Below are positions 1 through 11,370 of a stretch of 64,000 nt of DNA, piece by piece. The translations under genes were made by a program, and so were the position numbers. Origin of the DNA: Lantana camara (taxonomy: Eukaryota > Streptophyta > Magnoliopsida > Lamiales > Verbenaceae); NCBI GenBank assembly GCA_037501455.1, contig CM074857.1:30896001-30960000 (forward strand). The letters run 5' to 3'. Under the pieces are notes generated by a model. The model worked only from the letters and a program-made list of their open reading frames with translations. It did not search any database and was not told the DNA's origin. The number at the start of each line of letters is the position of its first letter. Position 1 is the stretch's first letter.

Positions 1-132
1 ATCCAGTCAAGCGATCAAAGAAACATAATGTTAGAACAATTAAGAAAAAGTTATAATGGAACTTACTCACAATTTGGAAGTACAGAGGAACCCAACAAAG
101 AGGGCTGTTACATCATGTTCCGCAAAGAGCTT

Positions 133-729
133 TTAAACAAAAAACCGCCGGAGATTACATGCGTTCCAAGGGCGAGGCAAGCGCTCACCTTGAAGTGTCT
201 CTAGGGTGTAAGTGTTGTTAGCTCTGAGTTGCACGACCTTGAATGGGCCTTCCCAATTGGGGTCCAATTTCCCCATGTGCCTGGACACTTCCACCTTCTT
301 CAAAACCAAGTCTCCCCACTGGAAAGTTCTTTCCCTCACACGCTTGTTGTATTGTTGGGCCACAGAGGCTTTATAATGGTGGATCTTAGCCCAGGCTTGG
401 TCTCTTCTTTCATCCAGCAAGTCCAACTCCAAGCTCCTGTTGCCATTGTTGAGCTGAGGCTCGAAATAGCCGACACGAGCGGATTCATTTACTATCTCCG
501 CTGGTATCATCGCCTCTGATCCATAAACGAGCGCGTAAGGTGTTTTTCCAGTAGCCGCTCGTGGGGTAGTGCGATAAGCCCAAAGCGCTCCTTGCAGCTC
601 TTCAGCCCATTCACTCTTCTTGCTCTCAAGCATGGTTTTCAGATGTTGTAAGATGATTCTATTGGTAACTTCTGCTTGTCCATTGGCTTGAGGATGTCCT
701 ACAGAAGTAAATCGCTGTTCGATCCCCAA
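133..729 (-). pseudogene. Tat element 1 integrase C-terminal part, downstream of nonsense codon
   Basis: This continues the 781-3816 frame exactly. The shown start is only the first Met after the TGA, so it is not a separate gene. It contains the HPQANGQAE motif with the third catalytic acidic residue, then the integrase C-terminal core (YRTTPRAATGKTPY, LVYGSEAMIP) and a terminal GDLVLKKV/WEGPFKV domain ending at the polyprotein stop. Between 730 and 780 the frame is open and encodes the DNGSQF Asp. One base substitution therefore separates it from a full-length integrase. No chromodomain is visible, as expected for Tat elements. Confidence 0.88.
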
Positions 730-780
730 TTCAGAACACCACTCTCTCGTGTCAGCTGCTATGAACTGGGATCCGTTGTC

Positions 781-3700
781 TCAGATAAGCACCCTCGGGA
801 TGCCGTACCTGCAGATGATGTTTTTCCAGATGAAGTCCCTTACGACCCTGAAGGTGATTTTTGCAACGGCCTCAGTCTCGGCCCACTTGGTGAAGTAATC
901 GACGGCTAAAATGACAAACTTCTTTTGTCCAGCAGCCATGGGCAAGGGGCCCACGATATCTATTCCCCACTGGTCAAAAGGCCAAGAGACGTCTATTGGG
1001 ATCATCTGTGCGGCTGGCAATTGAGGGAGATTTGAATGAAATTGGCACTTAGGGCACTTCCTCGAAAATTCAATGGCATCTCGGAGAACTGTAGGCCAAT
1101 AAAACCCACTCCTTAGAACCTTCTTTGCCAGGACACGCCCTCCGGAATGATTCCCACAGCTTCCATTGTGGATGAGTTCAAGCGTCTCCTTCGCCTGTGA
1201 GGGCCTCAGGCATCTCATTGGGGGTCCTTGGAATGATTTCTTGAATAACCTCCCCTCGTGATCCAAAGCGAAACGAGGGGCCTTACTTCGGACTTTTCTA
1301 GCTTCAACCTTGTCAGTGGGGGGAACTCCATCCCTAAGGAAAACGACGATGTCGTCGAGCCAACAAGGCTCGTACGGATCAATCATGGTGATTATCTCAG
1401 TGGCGACCTTTTCCTTGATCAAAGGTTCCTCAGTTCTAAGGAACGTGACAGAACGCTCAGAAGTGCCTTCCAAAGCTGACGCAAACTTTGACAGAGCGTC
1501 TGCACGCTCGTTTTCTCCTCGCGGCACTTGAAGCAGATGAAATTCCTTGAACTTCCCGATGATTTCTCTGGCTTTACTCAGGTACTGCACCATGGTGGTT
1601 TCTCGAGCCTCATAAGTTCCTTCGATCTGGCTTGCAATTAACTGTGAATCCACATAAGCGGTGATTCTGGAGGCTCCATTCTGAAAAGCAATATTCAATC
1701 CTTGCACGAGGGCTTCATACTCTGCTTCGTTATTAGTGACTTGGAAATCCAGCTTGATTGCAAAATCCAGCTCAATCCCATCGGGGTTTCTAAGGGCCAC
1801 TCCTACTCCTCCCCCTTGAGAGGTTGAGGAACCATCTGCGTGCAGTACCCATAATCCCTCATTCTCTGCAACGGTGGGCTCTAAACCAAACCGTTCGACC
1901 AATAAATTAGCTACAACCTGAGCTTGCACCGCGGTCCTGGGCTCGAAACGTAAGTCGAACTGGCTCAACTCGATGGCCCATTTGATTAATATTCCAGACA
2001 CATCTGGTTTGGACAACACTTGCTTCAAGGGTTGGTCGGTAAGGACTGTTATGGAGTGCGCTTGAAAGTAGGGTCTCAGCCTTCTGGAAGCGTTAATAAG
2101 GGTAAACGCAAATTTCTCAATCTCCAAATACTTCTTCTCGGCTCCTTGCAAAGTTTTGCTCAGATAATAGACAGGTAAGTGTTTCCGCTCTCGTACAGCG
2201 ATCAGAACCGCGCTCGTGGCCTCGGAAGAAACAGAAAGATACATAAATAGTCTCTCTCCTTCGACGGGTTTGGTTAGCAGCGGTGCGCTCGACAGGTAAG
2301 CTTTCATGTCTTGCAGTGCCTTTTCGCATTCGTCTGTCCAAGCAAAATTACGTGCGTTCCTCAAAATTTTGAAGAAGGGAAGGTTCCTGTCCGCGGAGCG
2401 CGAAATAAACCTGTTCAACGAGATGATTTTTCCTACTAGGACTTGCACTTCCCGCAAATTTCGAGGGGAGGGAATCTCCAATATGGCCTTGATCTTCTCC
2501 GGATTGGCTTCAATCCCCCTCTGACTGACCATGTACCCCAAAAACTTTCCCCCTTGCACCCCAAAGGTGCACTTTGAAGGGTTCAACTTCATCCCATACT
2601 GACGCAGGACTAAAAAAGTACGTTTGAGATCTTCCAAATGTGAGTCCTGACGTTCGCTTTTGACAATCATATCGTCCACGTAAACTTCCATGGACCTGTC
2701 GATTTCTCTTTCAAACATTCTGTTGACGAGCCGCTGATACGTGGCCCCGGCGTTCTTGAGTCCGAAAGGCATGACTAAGAAACAGTATACCCCCAAGTGG
2801 ACAACAAATGAGGTCTTGGGGCGGTCTTCTGGAGCCATAAAGATCTGATAGTATCCCTGGAAAGCTTCCATCATACTCATGAGCTCGCAGCCAGCGGTCG
2901 AATCCACCAATTGGTCTATCCGAGGCAGCGGGTAAGGATCTTTTGGGCAAGCCTTGTTGAGATCTGTGAAATCGTTGCACATGCGCCATTTATTTGCGCT
3001 CTTGGGCACCAAGACGACGTTACACAACCACTCCGGATACAAGATGGGCTCGATATACTGAGCCTCTAGGAGTTTATTAACTTCCTCTTCAATGACCTTC
3101 TTTCGAAAGCCATGTACATTCTCGTTAACTCGTTCTGTGGGCTCTTTATTCCTGCCCACGGAGAGACGCTCGTCGCCCTCCTGCTGGGGCGTCCCTCTGA
3201 CTGGTGGTGGTGGTGGTTGTGCCCTCAGGACAGCCTGAGCTTCTCTGAGGGGAAAGTTTTGCTGCCCGCCCAAAGGGGCAGCCGCTCGAGTGGCCTGCCC
3301 AGAGGGAAAGTACATGGAATGGAACCTTTCCCATGCTCCCTGGGCCGCCTGAACCTCACACTGGGCATAGAGAGCCTTCCATTGCTGGGTGGTCAGTGGA
3401 GGCAACTCCACTCCTTCAATATCCCTAGGGATCACCACAGGGAGCTGGATCTGGCCGGCATGATAGGGCTGGACCGGCGGCACCATAACAGTTGGGGTGA
3501 GTGTGTACCCAGGCGGGGGCATTACGTAGTTCTGTCCTCCGGGGTTCGCATGGGTGTGAACCCATTGACCTTGTAGAAGGTGGGGAGGGGCAGAGAGAGG
3601 GATTCCTCCAGGGGCGGCGGGAGCTAGCAGTGTCGGCGGCGCCGGTGGGGGAACTGGGGCCTCTGCCTGAGGCGTTATTCCTGCAGCGGGGATCGCCTCT

Positions 3701-3816
3701 CCACCATCGGCGGTAAGCGGCGGAGCTCCACCCGCGGGGACGGAGGGAATAACAACTTTGATATCGGGGGAAGCGTTGTTCCCTCCTCCCACTGCTCCGG
3801 ATCTTGTAGCAACCAT
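781..3816 (-). pseudogene. Tat element 1 gag-RT-RNaseH-aRNH-IN fused ORF, internally deleted and stopped in IN
   Basis: A single 1011-residue frame starts at the ATG at 3816, about 70 bases after the primer-binding site, where gag starts in Tat elements. Residues 1 to about 215 are the proline-rich gag N-terminus (MVATRSGA start). The frame then jumps straight to the RT region (VHGFRKKVIEEEVNKLL, about 235). RT has YVDD near 379, followed by RNase H 1 (about 520-640) and the Tat-specific aRNH (about 655-780; HADGSS, NNEAEYEA, YVDS). Integrase has its HHCC zinc site (HNGSCG...CPKC) and the first catalytic Asp in WGIDIVG. Compared with element 2, about 2.5 kb is missing with the frame kept. A TGA at 781-783 falls just before the DNGSQF motif. 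Element 2 has a Ser codon there. Confidence 0.9.
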
Positions 3817-3885
3817 AGCTGAAAAAGCCTATAAGTGTTTGTTTTTCTACCAGCAGAAGGAAAGAAATGGATTGCAAGCTGGTTT

Positions 3886-3901
3886 CCCACAGACGGCGCC
3901 A
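3886..3901 (-). promoter_or_regulatory. Primer-binding site of Tat element 1
   Basis: Minus-strand TGGCGCCGTCTGTGGG lies 4 bases inside the LTR. The first nine bases match the complement of a plant tRNA-Asp 3' end, as is usual in Tat/Athila elements; the rest diverges. Elements 2 and 3 have the same motif in the same place. Confidence 0.8.
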
Positions 3902-3905
3902 AAAA

Positions 3906-4719
3906 TGATGGGTTCCGAATAAGGGGATCCGAACCCGATCACTTTACGATTTGTTTTGTGGGGGAAATCGCCGGAAGCTCGCCGGAAAAGGAAAGGGGGG
4001 TTCTACCTGCTGGGACAAACACAAGAAAAGTCAGAAGGCCAAGCTGGGGGGAACTGGGGGTGGTTCCCAGTTTGGCTCTCCGACGCTCAAGTCAGATTAA
4101 TATATGAAGGAGGAAACTTGAGTTAAGTAGCAGTTTCAGTAATGAAGAATGCTTGCCATGTAGAAGATGACTTTACCTATTTATAGGTGAGGATCAGGGA
4201 CCGTTTGGTCATTTGCCTCATGTGGTCCTGGCCGAATGTTGCCCTAACACGTGGCGCCATGAGAGAGAAACCTAGGAGGAATCTTCTGCAAAAGTGGCTG
4301 AAAGTTAGTGCTGGCAACAGTGGCAGGCGCGCGGGCATGTACTATGTGTCAGAGAGCCGTTTGGGTGGTTGGTAACGAGGGCTTATGAGCCCGCTCGTGA
4401 CAACCAAGAGTATCGGAAGCCAAGATATCCGCTGAGGGGGATGAAAGTTCCAGTTCAAGTAGTGAGCCAGGAGGGGAGGCCACTCTGAGGGAGTGTGACA
4501 CTCGAAGAGGGCTCCCTTGGCTCGTGGACGTACCAATCATACAGTATGACTGGCGTTCGTGAGAGTGTCAGCGCTCGTGGGGCTTAACTCTCGAAGAAGG
4601 ATTGCGCTCGTTGGGCTTAGCGCTCGGGTGCTGATGGGTGCAACCTTTGGGAGACAGACGCCATCATCTCGGTGATGCCACGTGTCCTAGCGTGGGACGA
4701 TCGTATTTTGACCCCATCA
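3906..4719 (-). repeat. 5' LTR of Tat element 1
   Basis: The LTR is 814 bp and bounded by TGATGGG...CCCATCA inverted ends. The minus-strand 3' end is followed by a 4-base gap and the primer-binding site. It contains a TATA box and a CACGTGTTAGGGCAACA block shared with the LTRs of elements 2 and 3, so the three elements are one family or close subfamilies. Confidence 0.88.
4178..4185 (-). promoter_or_regulatory. TATA box of Tat LTR 1
   Basis: TATAAATA in the context CACCTATAAATAGG on the minus strand, about 270 bases before the LTR end. It is well placed to drive the genomic RNA. The same CACCTATAAATAGG string precedes the antisense gene of element 2. Confidence 0.7.
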
Positions 4720-4720
4720 A

Positions 4721-4997
4721 TATTATTTTTTGTAAATACATAATATATATTTTATGCGTATATATATTATATATATTATTTTTTGTAAATAAATAATATA
4801 TATTTTTATGCGTATATATATTATATATATTATTTTTTATAAATAAATAATATATATTTTATGCGTATATATATTATATATATTATTTTTTGTAAATAAA
4901 TAATATATATTTTTATGCGTATATATATTATATATTATATATTTTTTTGTAAATACATAATATATATTTTATGCGTATATATATATATATATATATG
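4721..4997. repeat. AT-rich minisatellite, about 54-bp unit, five copies
   Basis: The unit begins TATTATTTTTTGTAAATA and contains TTTTATGCGTATATATATTA. Five consecutive copies differ by one-base indels and a few substitutions; the last degenerates into (TA)n. It starts two bases after the LTR end. The unit is rich in short inverted AT repeats. No coding sequence. Confidence 0.9.
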
Positions 4998-5378
4998 CTA
5001 ATTAAATATATAATTTAAATAATTTAGGGTTAAAATATAGAATTTAAATAGTTTGGGGTATGTTTGGAAACATAAATAAACAATAAGGGCTGAAAACCAA
5101 CCTTTTGGACTGTCAAACGTTTATTTTAATGGTCAAACATTTATATAGTTCAATCTTATATATGTACCACATATTAATTGCTCCGATTGTAAGAGGTAGT
5201 CATTTCAGACGTCGTATAATAATTTCTGATACTCTATACATGTTATAATGTAGCTTCATTATATTTCAGAAAATCTTTTTTATTTGATACTCTATACATG
5301 TTATAATGTAGTGTTACATACACAAAAAAGTTTATTATATGGTTTCGTTTAACTTGATATTTGATAATATGACAATAC
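4998..5378. other. Intron-like AT-rich sequence with a 27-bp direct repeat
   Basis: This lies downstream (minus sense) of the WAT1 exon 3 donor, so it is probably the start of intron 3. No fourth WAT1 exon was found here. TGATACTCTATACATGTTAT... is repeated identically over 27 bp at 5227-5253 and 5285-5311. Confidence 0.6.
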
Positions 5379-6088
5379 CTAAAACAAACAGCGAGGATGA
5401 AGACCATAGCAGGAATGGTGTTGGTAAAAGCCGTAGCAAAAGTTGCAGAAACGTAGTTCAATGCGACATAGTGTAGATTCAACGAGAGGGCAATCCTGTA
5501 AATCCATGCATGCATGCACGAATCAATTCATTAATAAATTAAATACTTCATTTATTTTTCACCTAAGAAAAAAAGAGATACAATTAAGAATATCTAACCC
5601 AATTACCAACTCATAATTGAGAATTTCAAAAATGGTGTTTTCGTAATTTTTCAAGGTGTGTCCATAATTTTATAATTTTTTTTAAAGATCTTTTTCGTAA
5701 TTAGATTAAATTGAGGGGTATTAGTAACTAGCATAAATGAATAACTTACCCACAAGAGGCAACAATATAAATCTTGAAGAGCAAACAGAAAGTAATAGGA
5801 GGAGATTTCTTCCTGCATATTAAAACACGAAAATGTGGATGCAATATACATATGAGTTGAATGTTTAAATGTACTTCAATGTAATTTCAGAAACCTCTCA
5901 AAATAGTAAGCGAAAGGAGCCAATACAAGAGTAGCCGCGGCTTGTCTATAGGCGACGAAGACAGAAGGCTTCATCCCATAAGAAATAGCTGCTTTTGATA
6001 GTAAAAACATTGCTGCGTAAATAAATTGATTGAATATCATAGCAATCAGAGGCAAATGCTTTTCCATTACAATTTTCCATATCTTCAT
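5379..6088 (-). CDS. WAT1-related (EamA/DMT) transporter gene, exons 1-3 only
   Basis: Three exons join in one frame. Exon 1 is 5895-6088 (ATG at 6088), exon 2 is 5751-5812 and exon 3 is 5379-5495. Donors are AG|GTTTCT, GG|GTAAGT and AG|GTATTG; acceptors are TGCAG and TTACAG. Exon 1 encodes the first EamA helices (LPLIAMIFNQFIYAAMFLLS, then VAYRQAAATLVLAPFAYYFER). Exon 2 continues KKSPPITFCLLFKIYIVAS. Exon 3 gives LNLHYVALNYVSATFATAFT. The order and motifs match plant WAT1/nodulin-MtN21-like membrane proteins, which have ten helices and export small solutes such as auxin or amino acids from vacuole or cell. No frameshift or stop is seen. The remaining exons are absent: the minisatellite and Tat element 1 follow, so they may lie beyond the window or be lost. 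Confidence 0.82.
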
Positions 6089-6168
6089 AATTCGAAAATT
6101 AATTTAAAATATAAAGGATTTGATTATGATAGAATGATTGTTACAACTACAAGCTAGCTTAGAGTTCA

Positions 6169-6176
6169 TATTTATA
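6169..6176 (-). promoter_or_regulatory. TATA box of the WAT1-related gene
   Basis: Minus-strand TATAAATA, about 80 bases upstream of the exon 1 ATG. This predicts transcription starting near 6140 and a short 5' UTR of about 50 nt. Confidence 0.6.
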
Positions 6177-6426
6177 ACCAGTAAAATCGCATCTCTGCTT
6201 TCAATAGAGAGCGCCCATTTTACTTTTTCTTTTATGCAAAACAAAAAAATAAGTCCATTTTGGTGAAGAACATTTGGGAAGAATGGATTCGATAGAGATC
6301 GTGTATTAAATTAGAGGGCCAAAGTACATAATCCTGAAATTAAATATTACAATTTGGAGAATTGGAATATTAATGTCATCTTAATAATATTAAGTAATGT
6401 GAGAATTTCCATGAATTATACATGTT

Positions 6427-7427
6427 GGGGAAATTGCATTTTGGTCCCATTCGATTTAGAGCGTTACGATATTAGTCCTACTCGTTACAAAATTTCAAAA
6501 GATGTCTCATACTTTAAGAAACTATTGTGATAATAGTCTCGTATATTGCAATAATAGTCTCACAAGTTATAATAATAGTCCCGCTAAAATCGTTAACTAG
6601 GTAATAGAACATACACGCATAGATCATATCATATGCACCCTTAAAAATTCTTTGAAGACATTTTTTTATGGAAACTATCTAATTATAATTAAAAAAAAAA
6701 CACATATCCACTATTTTATTAATTTTACTTCAATGTATTTATATTTCAATATCATTTAACATGTTAATTAACAGTTATTTCAATTCTTTACGTATTTTGT
6801 GTTTTTAATATTGTTGCTTCACATTTTTATTTTCAAATATTTTGCGCAACATAGTATAGAAAAGTGACATTAGGAATTTAATATATTTGTAAGCTTTTTT
6901 AAGTTAAACAATGAAAGTTGTACCAATTTTAAAAATAATGTTAGACTAACATGACATGGAAATTAAAAAGTGACATTGAGAATTTTAAGGAATGTATTGT
7001 TTAAATATGTATATTTTTGGAAAAAAACTATATGTTTTTAAGTCTAAATCTAAATATTTACAGTGGATTAGACCCTATGATGCATGGATATGAATACGAC
7101 ACGACAAGATAAAACGAATTTTTTTTTAATTTAGGACACAACACTGCTATATTATATATAAATAAATATATTTATATTTATTAATTAATTTAAAATAAGA
7201 TATTTATAAGAGTAATCGATATTACAAATTTAAATAAAATACATTTATATCAAATTCAATATTTAAAGTCATTATAAATAACGTTATTACATTTTTTAAG
7301 TGTCACGATATTATGAGAAAAATTCAATATAAAAATAAAAATAAAAATAAAAAATTTAAATTGATATAATTAATATATTTTTTAGTAAATTTATACAACT
7401 CTTTAAAAAAAAAAAAATAACAAAAAA

Positions 7428-7486
<59 letters not shown>

Positions 7487-7886
7487 ATATATATTGTTAT
7501 TAACATGTTAATCGATATTGAATTGTAAATATATTGATGTAAATTTATTAAAATAATGAATATAAGTGTATTTTTTTAATTGTAATTAGGTAGTTTTCCA
7601 TAAAAAAATATTAAAAAAAAAAAGTGCCAGAAGAAATTTTGACGGTGCACATGATTTATTCATGATTTTTCTGTTATCTGGTTAACAGTTCCGTTATCAA
7701 GTTAGCTGTGAGACTACTATTGCAATTTTTGAGACTATTATTGTAACACGTGGGACTATTATTGCAATGTACGAGACTATTACCACAACAGTTTCTTAAA
7801 TTATGAGACCTTTTTTTAATTTTTAAAATGAGTGGGACTAATATCGCAACACTCTAAATTGAATGGGACCAAAAATACAATTTTCC
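6427..7886. mobile_element. Non-autonomous MULE-type element with long terminal inverted repeats
   Basis: This 1460-bp element is flanked by a perfect 11-bp duplication, TTATACATGTT (6416-6426 and 7887-7897). Its ends are inverted repeats (GGGGAAATTGCATTTT/GGAAAATTGTATTTTT, then GGTCCCATTC). The similarity extends about 350 bp inward, with AATAATAGTC-type motifs and ATGGAAACTATCTAATTA, at about 80% identity by eye. Long inverted repeats with a 9-11-bp duplication are typical of Mutator-like elements. The centre is AT-rich, with no transposase ORF. Confidence 0.85.
7408..7477. repeat. Poly(A) followed by (TA)n microsatellite
   Basis: A-rich run, then (TA)n of about 16 units, inside the MULE-type element. 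The ORF that spans it is low-complexity. Confidence 0.9.
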
Positions 7887-7897
7887 TTATACATGTT

Positions 7898-8280
7898 TAT
7901 CAGCAGATGCCAGATAATGTAGCATAACGTTGGATGCTATATGCTGATTTAGCAAACAATTTCACGTTCCAGGCCCATGACAATATAACACCGAGAATAT
8001 TTGGTCTCCAGTTATAGTGATTTTTTTGGGTCACGGAGTTCAAGTAAAGCTGTCACTATGATTCAAAAAAAAAGTTTAAATAAAGCTGTCATTTGATTAA
8101 ATGAAAAAGAAAAAGTAAAGCTGTCATTGAATGTAAATAATGACAAATTATAATACTAAATCTCCCGTATTTGTGATTCATTGTCAAAATATTCATTAAA
8201 TATGTCTAAGTTAGTGATCATATAAAAAGTATTATGTAATTAATTATTTTATTTTTATACTGTTAATTTATTTTCTATGA
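7898..8280. other. AT-rich spacer between two inverted-repeat elements
   Basis: No ORF or RNA gene is visible. It holds three imperfect copies of AAGTAAAGCTGTCA(T) between 8040 and 8130. Confidence 0.6.
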
Positions 8281-8289
8281 CCAAAATAT

Positions 8290-9827
8290 ATGAGAAAAAA
8301 TCATATTCATAATCCTTGTATTTTCATGATAAATTCAAAATAGTTCTTATGATTTTAATTTAACCTCAAATTCATTCTTTAGATTATCTTTTAGTCATAA
8401 TTTCCAACAAAATATACAAATAGAATAAAATACCATTTCTATTTAAGTATAAAAATAAATAAAATTATCCTGATATTTATAAAATAAGTAAGATATCCCT
8501 TAATTTCTATAATATCATATTCAAATATTTTCAAAGATATAAAAATAATAAGAACAATGTGTTTTTAGTTTGATTAATTGATATATATTGATCCAGCTAA
8601 ATATCAAATTTATAAAAACACTAATATATGAACCTACAAACCGAGCAACAAATTTATAAAAATTGGAATATATGACATAAAATTGATCACAATAAGAGGA
8701 CATGTAACAAGTAAATAATCCTACCGGTTCTTTAAAAAAAAAAAGTATATTTGAAAAATATTTTACTTATTTTTTATTTTACTTGATTTTATTTTGATTT
8801 TTTTATTTTTTGAATTTGCAGGATATTAATTCTCAAACTCTTATGTATTTCAAGTTATATATATAGTAAAAAATTTGAAAAATAGAGTACTGGATTTTTT
8901 TTTTTCCCTTTTTACGAATTATTACTAGATATGCTTTTTAATACTTTAATATATTCTTTTTTTTTTAAATTTTGAATTTCTTCGTTAATATTATTATATT
9001 TGTATCAATTGAATATGTTTAACTTTAGCAATTTATTTTATCTTAGTGAATATATGTTTTGGTAGTTGTAAACAACTTTAACTTAAAAATTAATATTTTT
9101 ATAGTTTGAAGTTTAATTGAACTTAAAAAATATAATTTTTAATTCTTTCTATAGTTTAAGAAATATTTAAAAATTTTAAGAAAATATTTTTCTTCATTTA
9201 AAAATGTTAGAGATGATTTTGATTTATTTATACTTAAATACGTAATGGGAATTTTAGTCTATTTCTATATTCTTTTTGGAAATTATTTTTAAAATTGATC
9301 GTGATCTCCCCGAGAGCTATTTCTTTTCTCTCCTTTTGTTGTGTGCCTCCATACTCATCCCTTCTTCTCCTATTTATAATTGAGGTTTTAAGTGTTTTCC
9401 ATGATTTGCCCTAAATATCTTCTTATCCTTCTCCTATTTATAGCTGAGGTTTTAGGTGCGTTCCATGATTTGTCCTAAATCTCTTCTTATCCTTATCAAT
9501 TACTACATATAGTTTTTTACCAGACTCTAACTCTGTGTTTTCATCTCATCTATTTCGCAACGTGTTCTTCATTGACTCTCTTTAGATTTTCCTTTATCTT
9601 TATCTTTATCTACTTTTCCGGCTTTGTTCGCTTACCCCGTAAGGGAACAGGATTCTTCCTCGAGCGAACAAGAGTCCTTGTTTACCATGTCCGAACAAAC
9701 TTATTTAAAAGATTTAGTAAGACCCCAACAAAAATATAACTCAAAGGATGAATTTGAATTAAATTAAAAATATAAGGATTATTTTGAATTTATAATGAAA
9801 ACATAAGGATGAATTTGAATTTTTGCC
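8290..9827. mobile_element. Second non-autonomous inverted-repeat element, probably MULE-like
   Basis: This 1538-bp element is flanked by the 9-bp duplication CCAAAATAT (8281-8289 and 9828-9836). Its ends are imperfect inverted repeats of about 110 bp: 8290-8400 against the reverse complement of 9720-9827, sharing ATAAATTCAAAATA and CAAATTCATTC-type blocks. No transposase coding sequence was found. Between 9300 and 9720 it is less AT-rich and carries TATTTATA-containing tandem units. The end sequences are less well preserved than in the neighbouring element, so the boundaries are less certain. Confidence 0.65.
9365..9492. repeat. 64-bp tandem duplication with TATA-like motif
   Basis: Two adjacent 64-bp units both begin TTCTCCTATTTATA and differ at about six positions. 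Inside the 8290-9827 element. Function unknown. Confidence 0.85.
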
Positions 9828-9836
9828 CCAAAATAT

Positions 9837-9864
9837 TGAAGCCTTTGTATCAAACAAATTCTAA

Positions 9865-9896
<32 letters not shown>

Positions 9897-11365
9897 TACG
9901 GATATTTACCGATAAATACCAATTATCCACAATCTACGTTAGTTAGTTATCTCTCCTATTAAAAATCTTTTACTCCTATTAAAAATCTTTTAGTACTAAC
10001 TATCCGTTTGAAATACTAAATTTTAGTTTAAACGCTATTTTGCATAAAAATACTCTATTATTCTAAAAGAGAAAAACAAAGACCCACGTCTCCCACTATT
10101 ATGGTTTCACTCCCAATACAAAGAAAGAGACATTCTACGACAAAAAAAAAAAAAAAGTTCACCAACAGAAACTATTTGAAAGAGAGAGACATCGACCACA
10201 AAAGGAAAAAGGAAAAAGAGAGGAAAGAGAGAACTATTAGTGGAGAGACGGAGAAAATAAAGAGAAACACCAACCTTAGATGCGAAGAAGACAGAGATTG
10301 ACGAGAGCGAAGTATGAATTAGAGAAATCAAGGTATCAAAATGTACAAAGTGAAGTACGATTTTCCCATAACGATATAACATATGAATATTAAGGTACTC
10401 GATTTTTAAAATAAGGCACTGAATTGAGAATATAAGGTACTAATATGACCCCGCCTTCGATTCATCAACAAAAAATAAGTATAATATACGAATATTAAGG
10501 TACTCAATTTTCACAATAAGGTACTGAACTGAGAACATGAGAACATAAGATATTAGTATAACAAATCAAAAATAAAGTACCCAATTGTCAAAATAAGGTA
10601 CTATGAAAGGATGTGAATCACCAATTGTATGTTGAGTCGCATGGCGAAAAATCATAAAACCCTTGCTTATTGTTGTATAATGGTGCATTAATTTACTTGA
10701 TAGAAAAGAGATAAATAATGGAAGCCTTTTGTAACGTAAGACTTCTATAGAAAAAGTAAATAATGAAGGATATTAATTACCATGAATTTTAAGTGTTTGG
10801 AGAGTGAATAAAAATTAAAAAATATATAATAATAAAAAGTTAGTAGTAAGACTAATTATTTTGGAAAACAAACTAAAATTTTCTAAATTAATAATTATTT
10901 AAAATTAATTATCCCTTATTATTATTATCGTGCTCAACAAGTGATTCTCGTTAAAGTAATTGGGAATTGAGATATCAGATATCCATCCGTTTTGGAATCT
11001 ATTCCAGACAGCAGAAATCTTTATAGAAAACGTACCACATATATCATGTTTTCAATATTTTGAGAGTTCTCGGATTGTGACTTGCGAGGGTACTGTTGAC
11101 GGGTATTGATACTAATATTGGTTGTAAAAAAGAAAAAACTTTTGAATTTGAACAAATAAATTATCAGTAGCACAATCGGCCAACCTGGCAGCTTAAGCTA
11201 TTTTAGTATTTATTAGTGAAGTCTGTGTTGCGCGTTCTTTATTATTATTTTTTTCTATAAGTTTTTTTTTAAAATTTAAATAAATTAAAGTATTAATTTT
11301 TTTTAATTTGATGACATAAATGTAATAATATTATTGATAAATCCACCTTATTTTTGAAGAGTTAT
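9837..11365. other. AT-rich intergenic sequence
   Basis: No supportable gene. It holds an (ATT)n run at 9865-9894, a small tandem repeat (CTCCTATTAAAAATCTTTT, about 9953-9992) and two imperfect copies of a module with AAGGTACT...AATAAGGYACTGAA (10392-10445 and 10495-10565). The ORF near 10101-10301 is lysine- and arginine-rich low complexity and is not called. Confidence 0.6.
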
Positions 11366-11370
11366 ATGTG

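Larger units (their letters stand above)
1..4719 (-). mobile_element. Tat-type Ty3/gypsy retrotransposon 1, partial (left end outside window)
   Basis: On the minus strand the order is 5' LTR (3906-4719), primer-binding site (3886-3901), a gag remnant fused to RT, RNase H, a second RNase H and integrase. The 3' LTR must lie left of base 1. The second RNase H, with HADGSS, NNEAEYEAL and NERADALSKFA motifs, marks the Tat lineage (Ogre, Retand and Grande relatives). Gag C-terminus, nucleocapsid, protease and early RT have been deleted, so this copy cannot be autonomous. The LTR right end (CATCA at 4719) abuts an AT-rich minisatellite. A target duplication cannot be checked because the other end is missing. 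Confidence 0.93.

Noticed and set aside
3112..3576. 154-residue plus-strand ORF
   Set aside because: Shadow of the proline-rich gag N-terminus of Tat element 1 on the other strand.
10101..10301. Lysine- and arginine-rich ORF of 66 residues
   Set aside because: Built from A-rich simple sequence, with no domain, no splice context and an overlapping antisense ORF.
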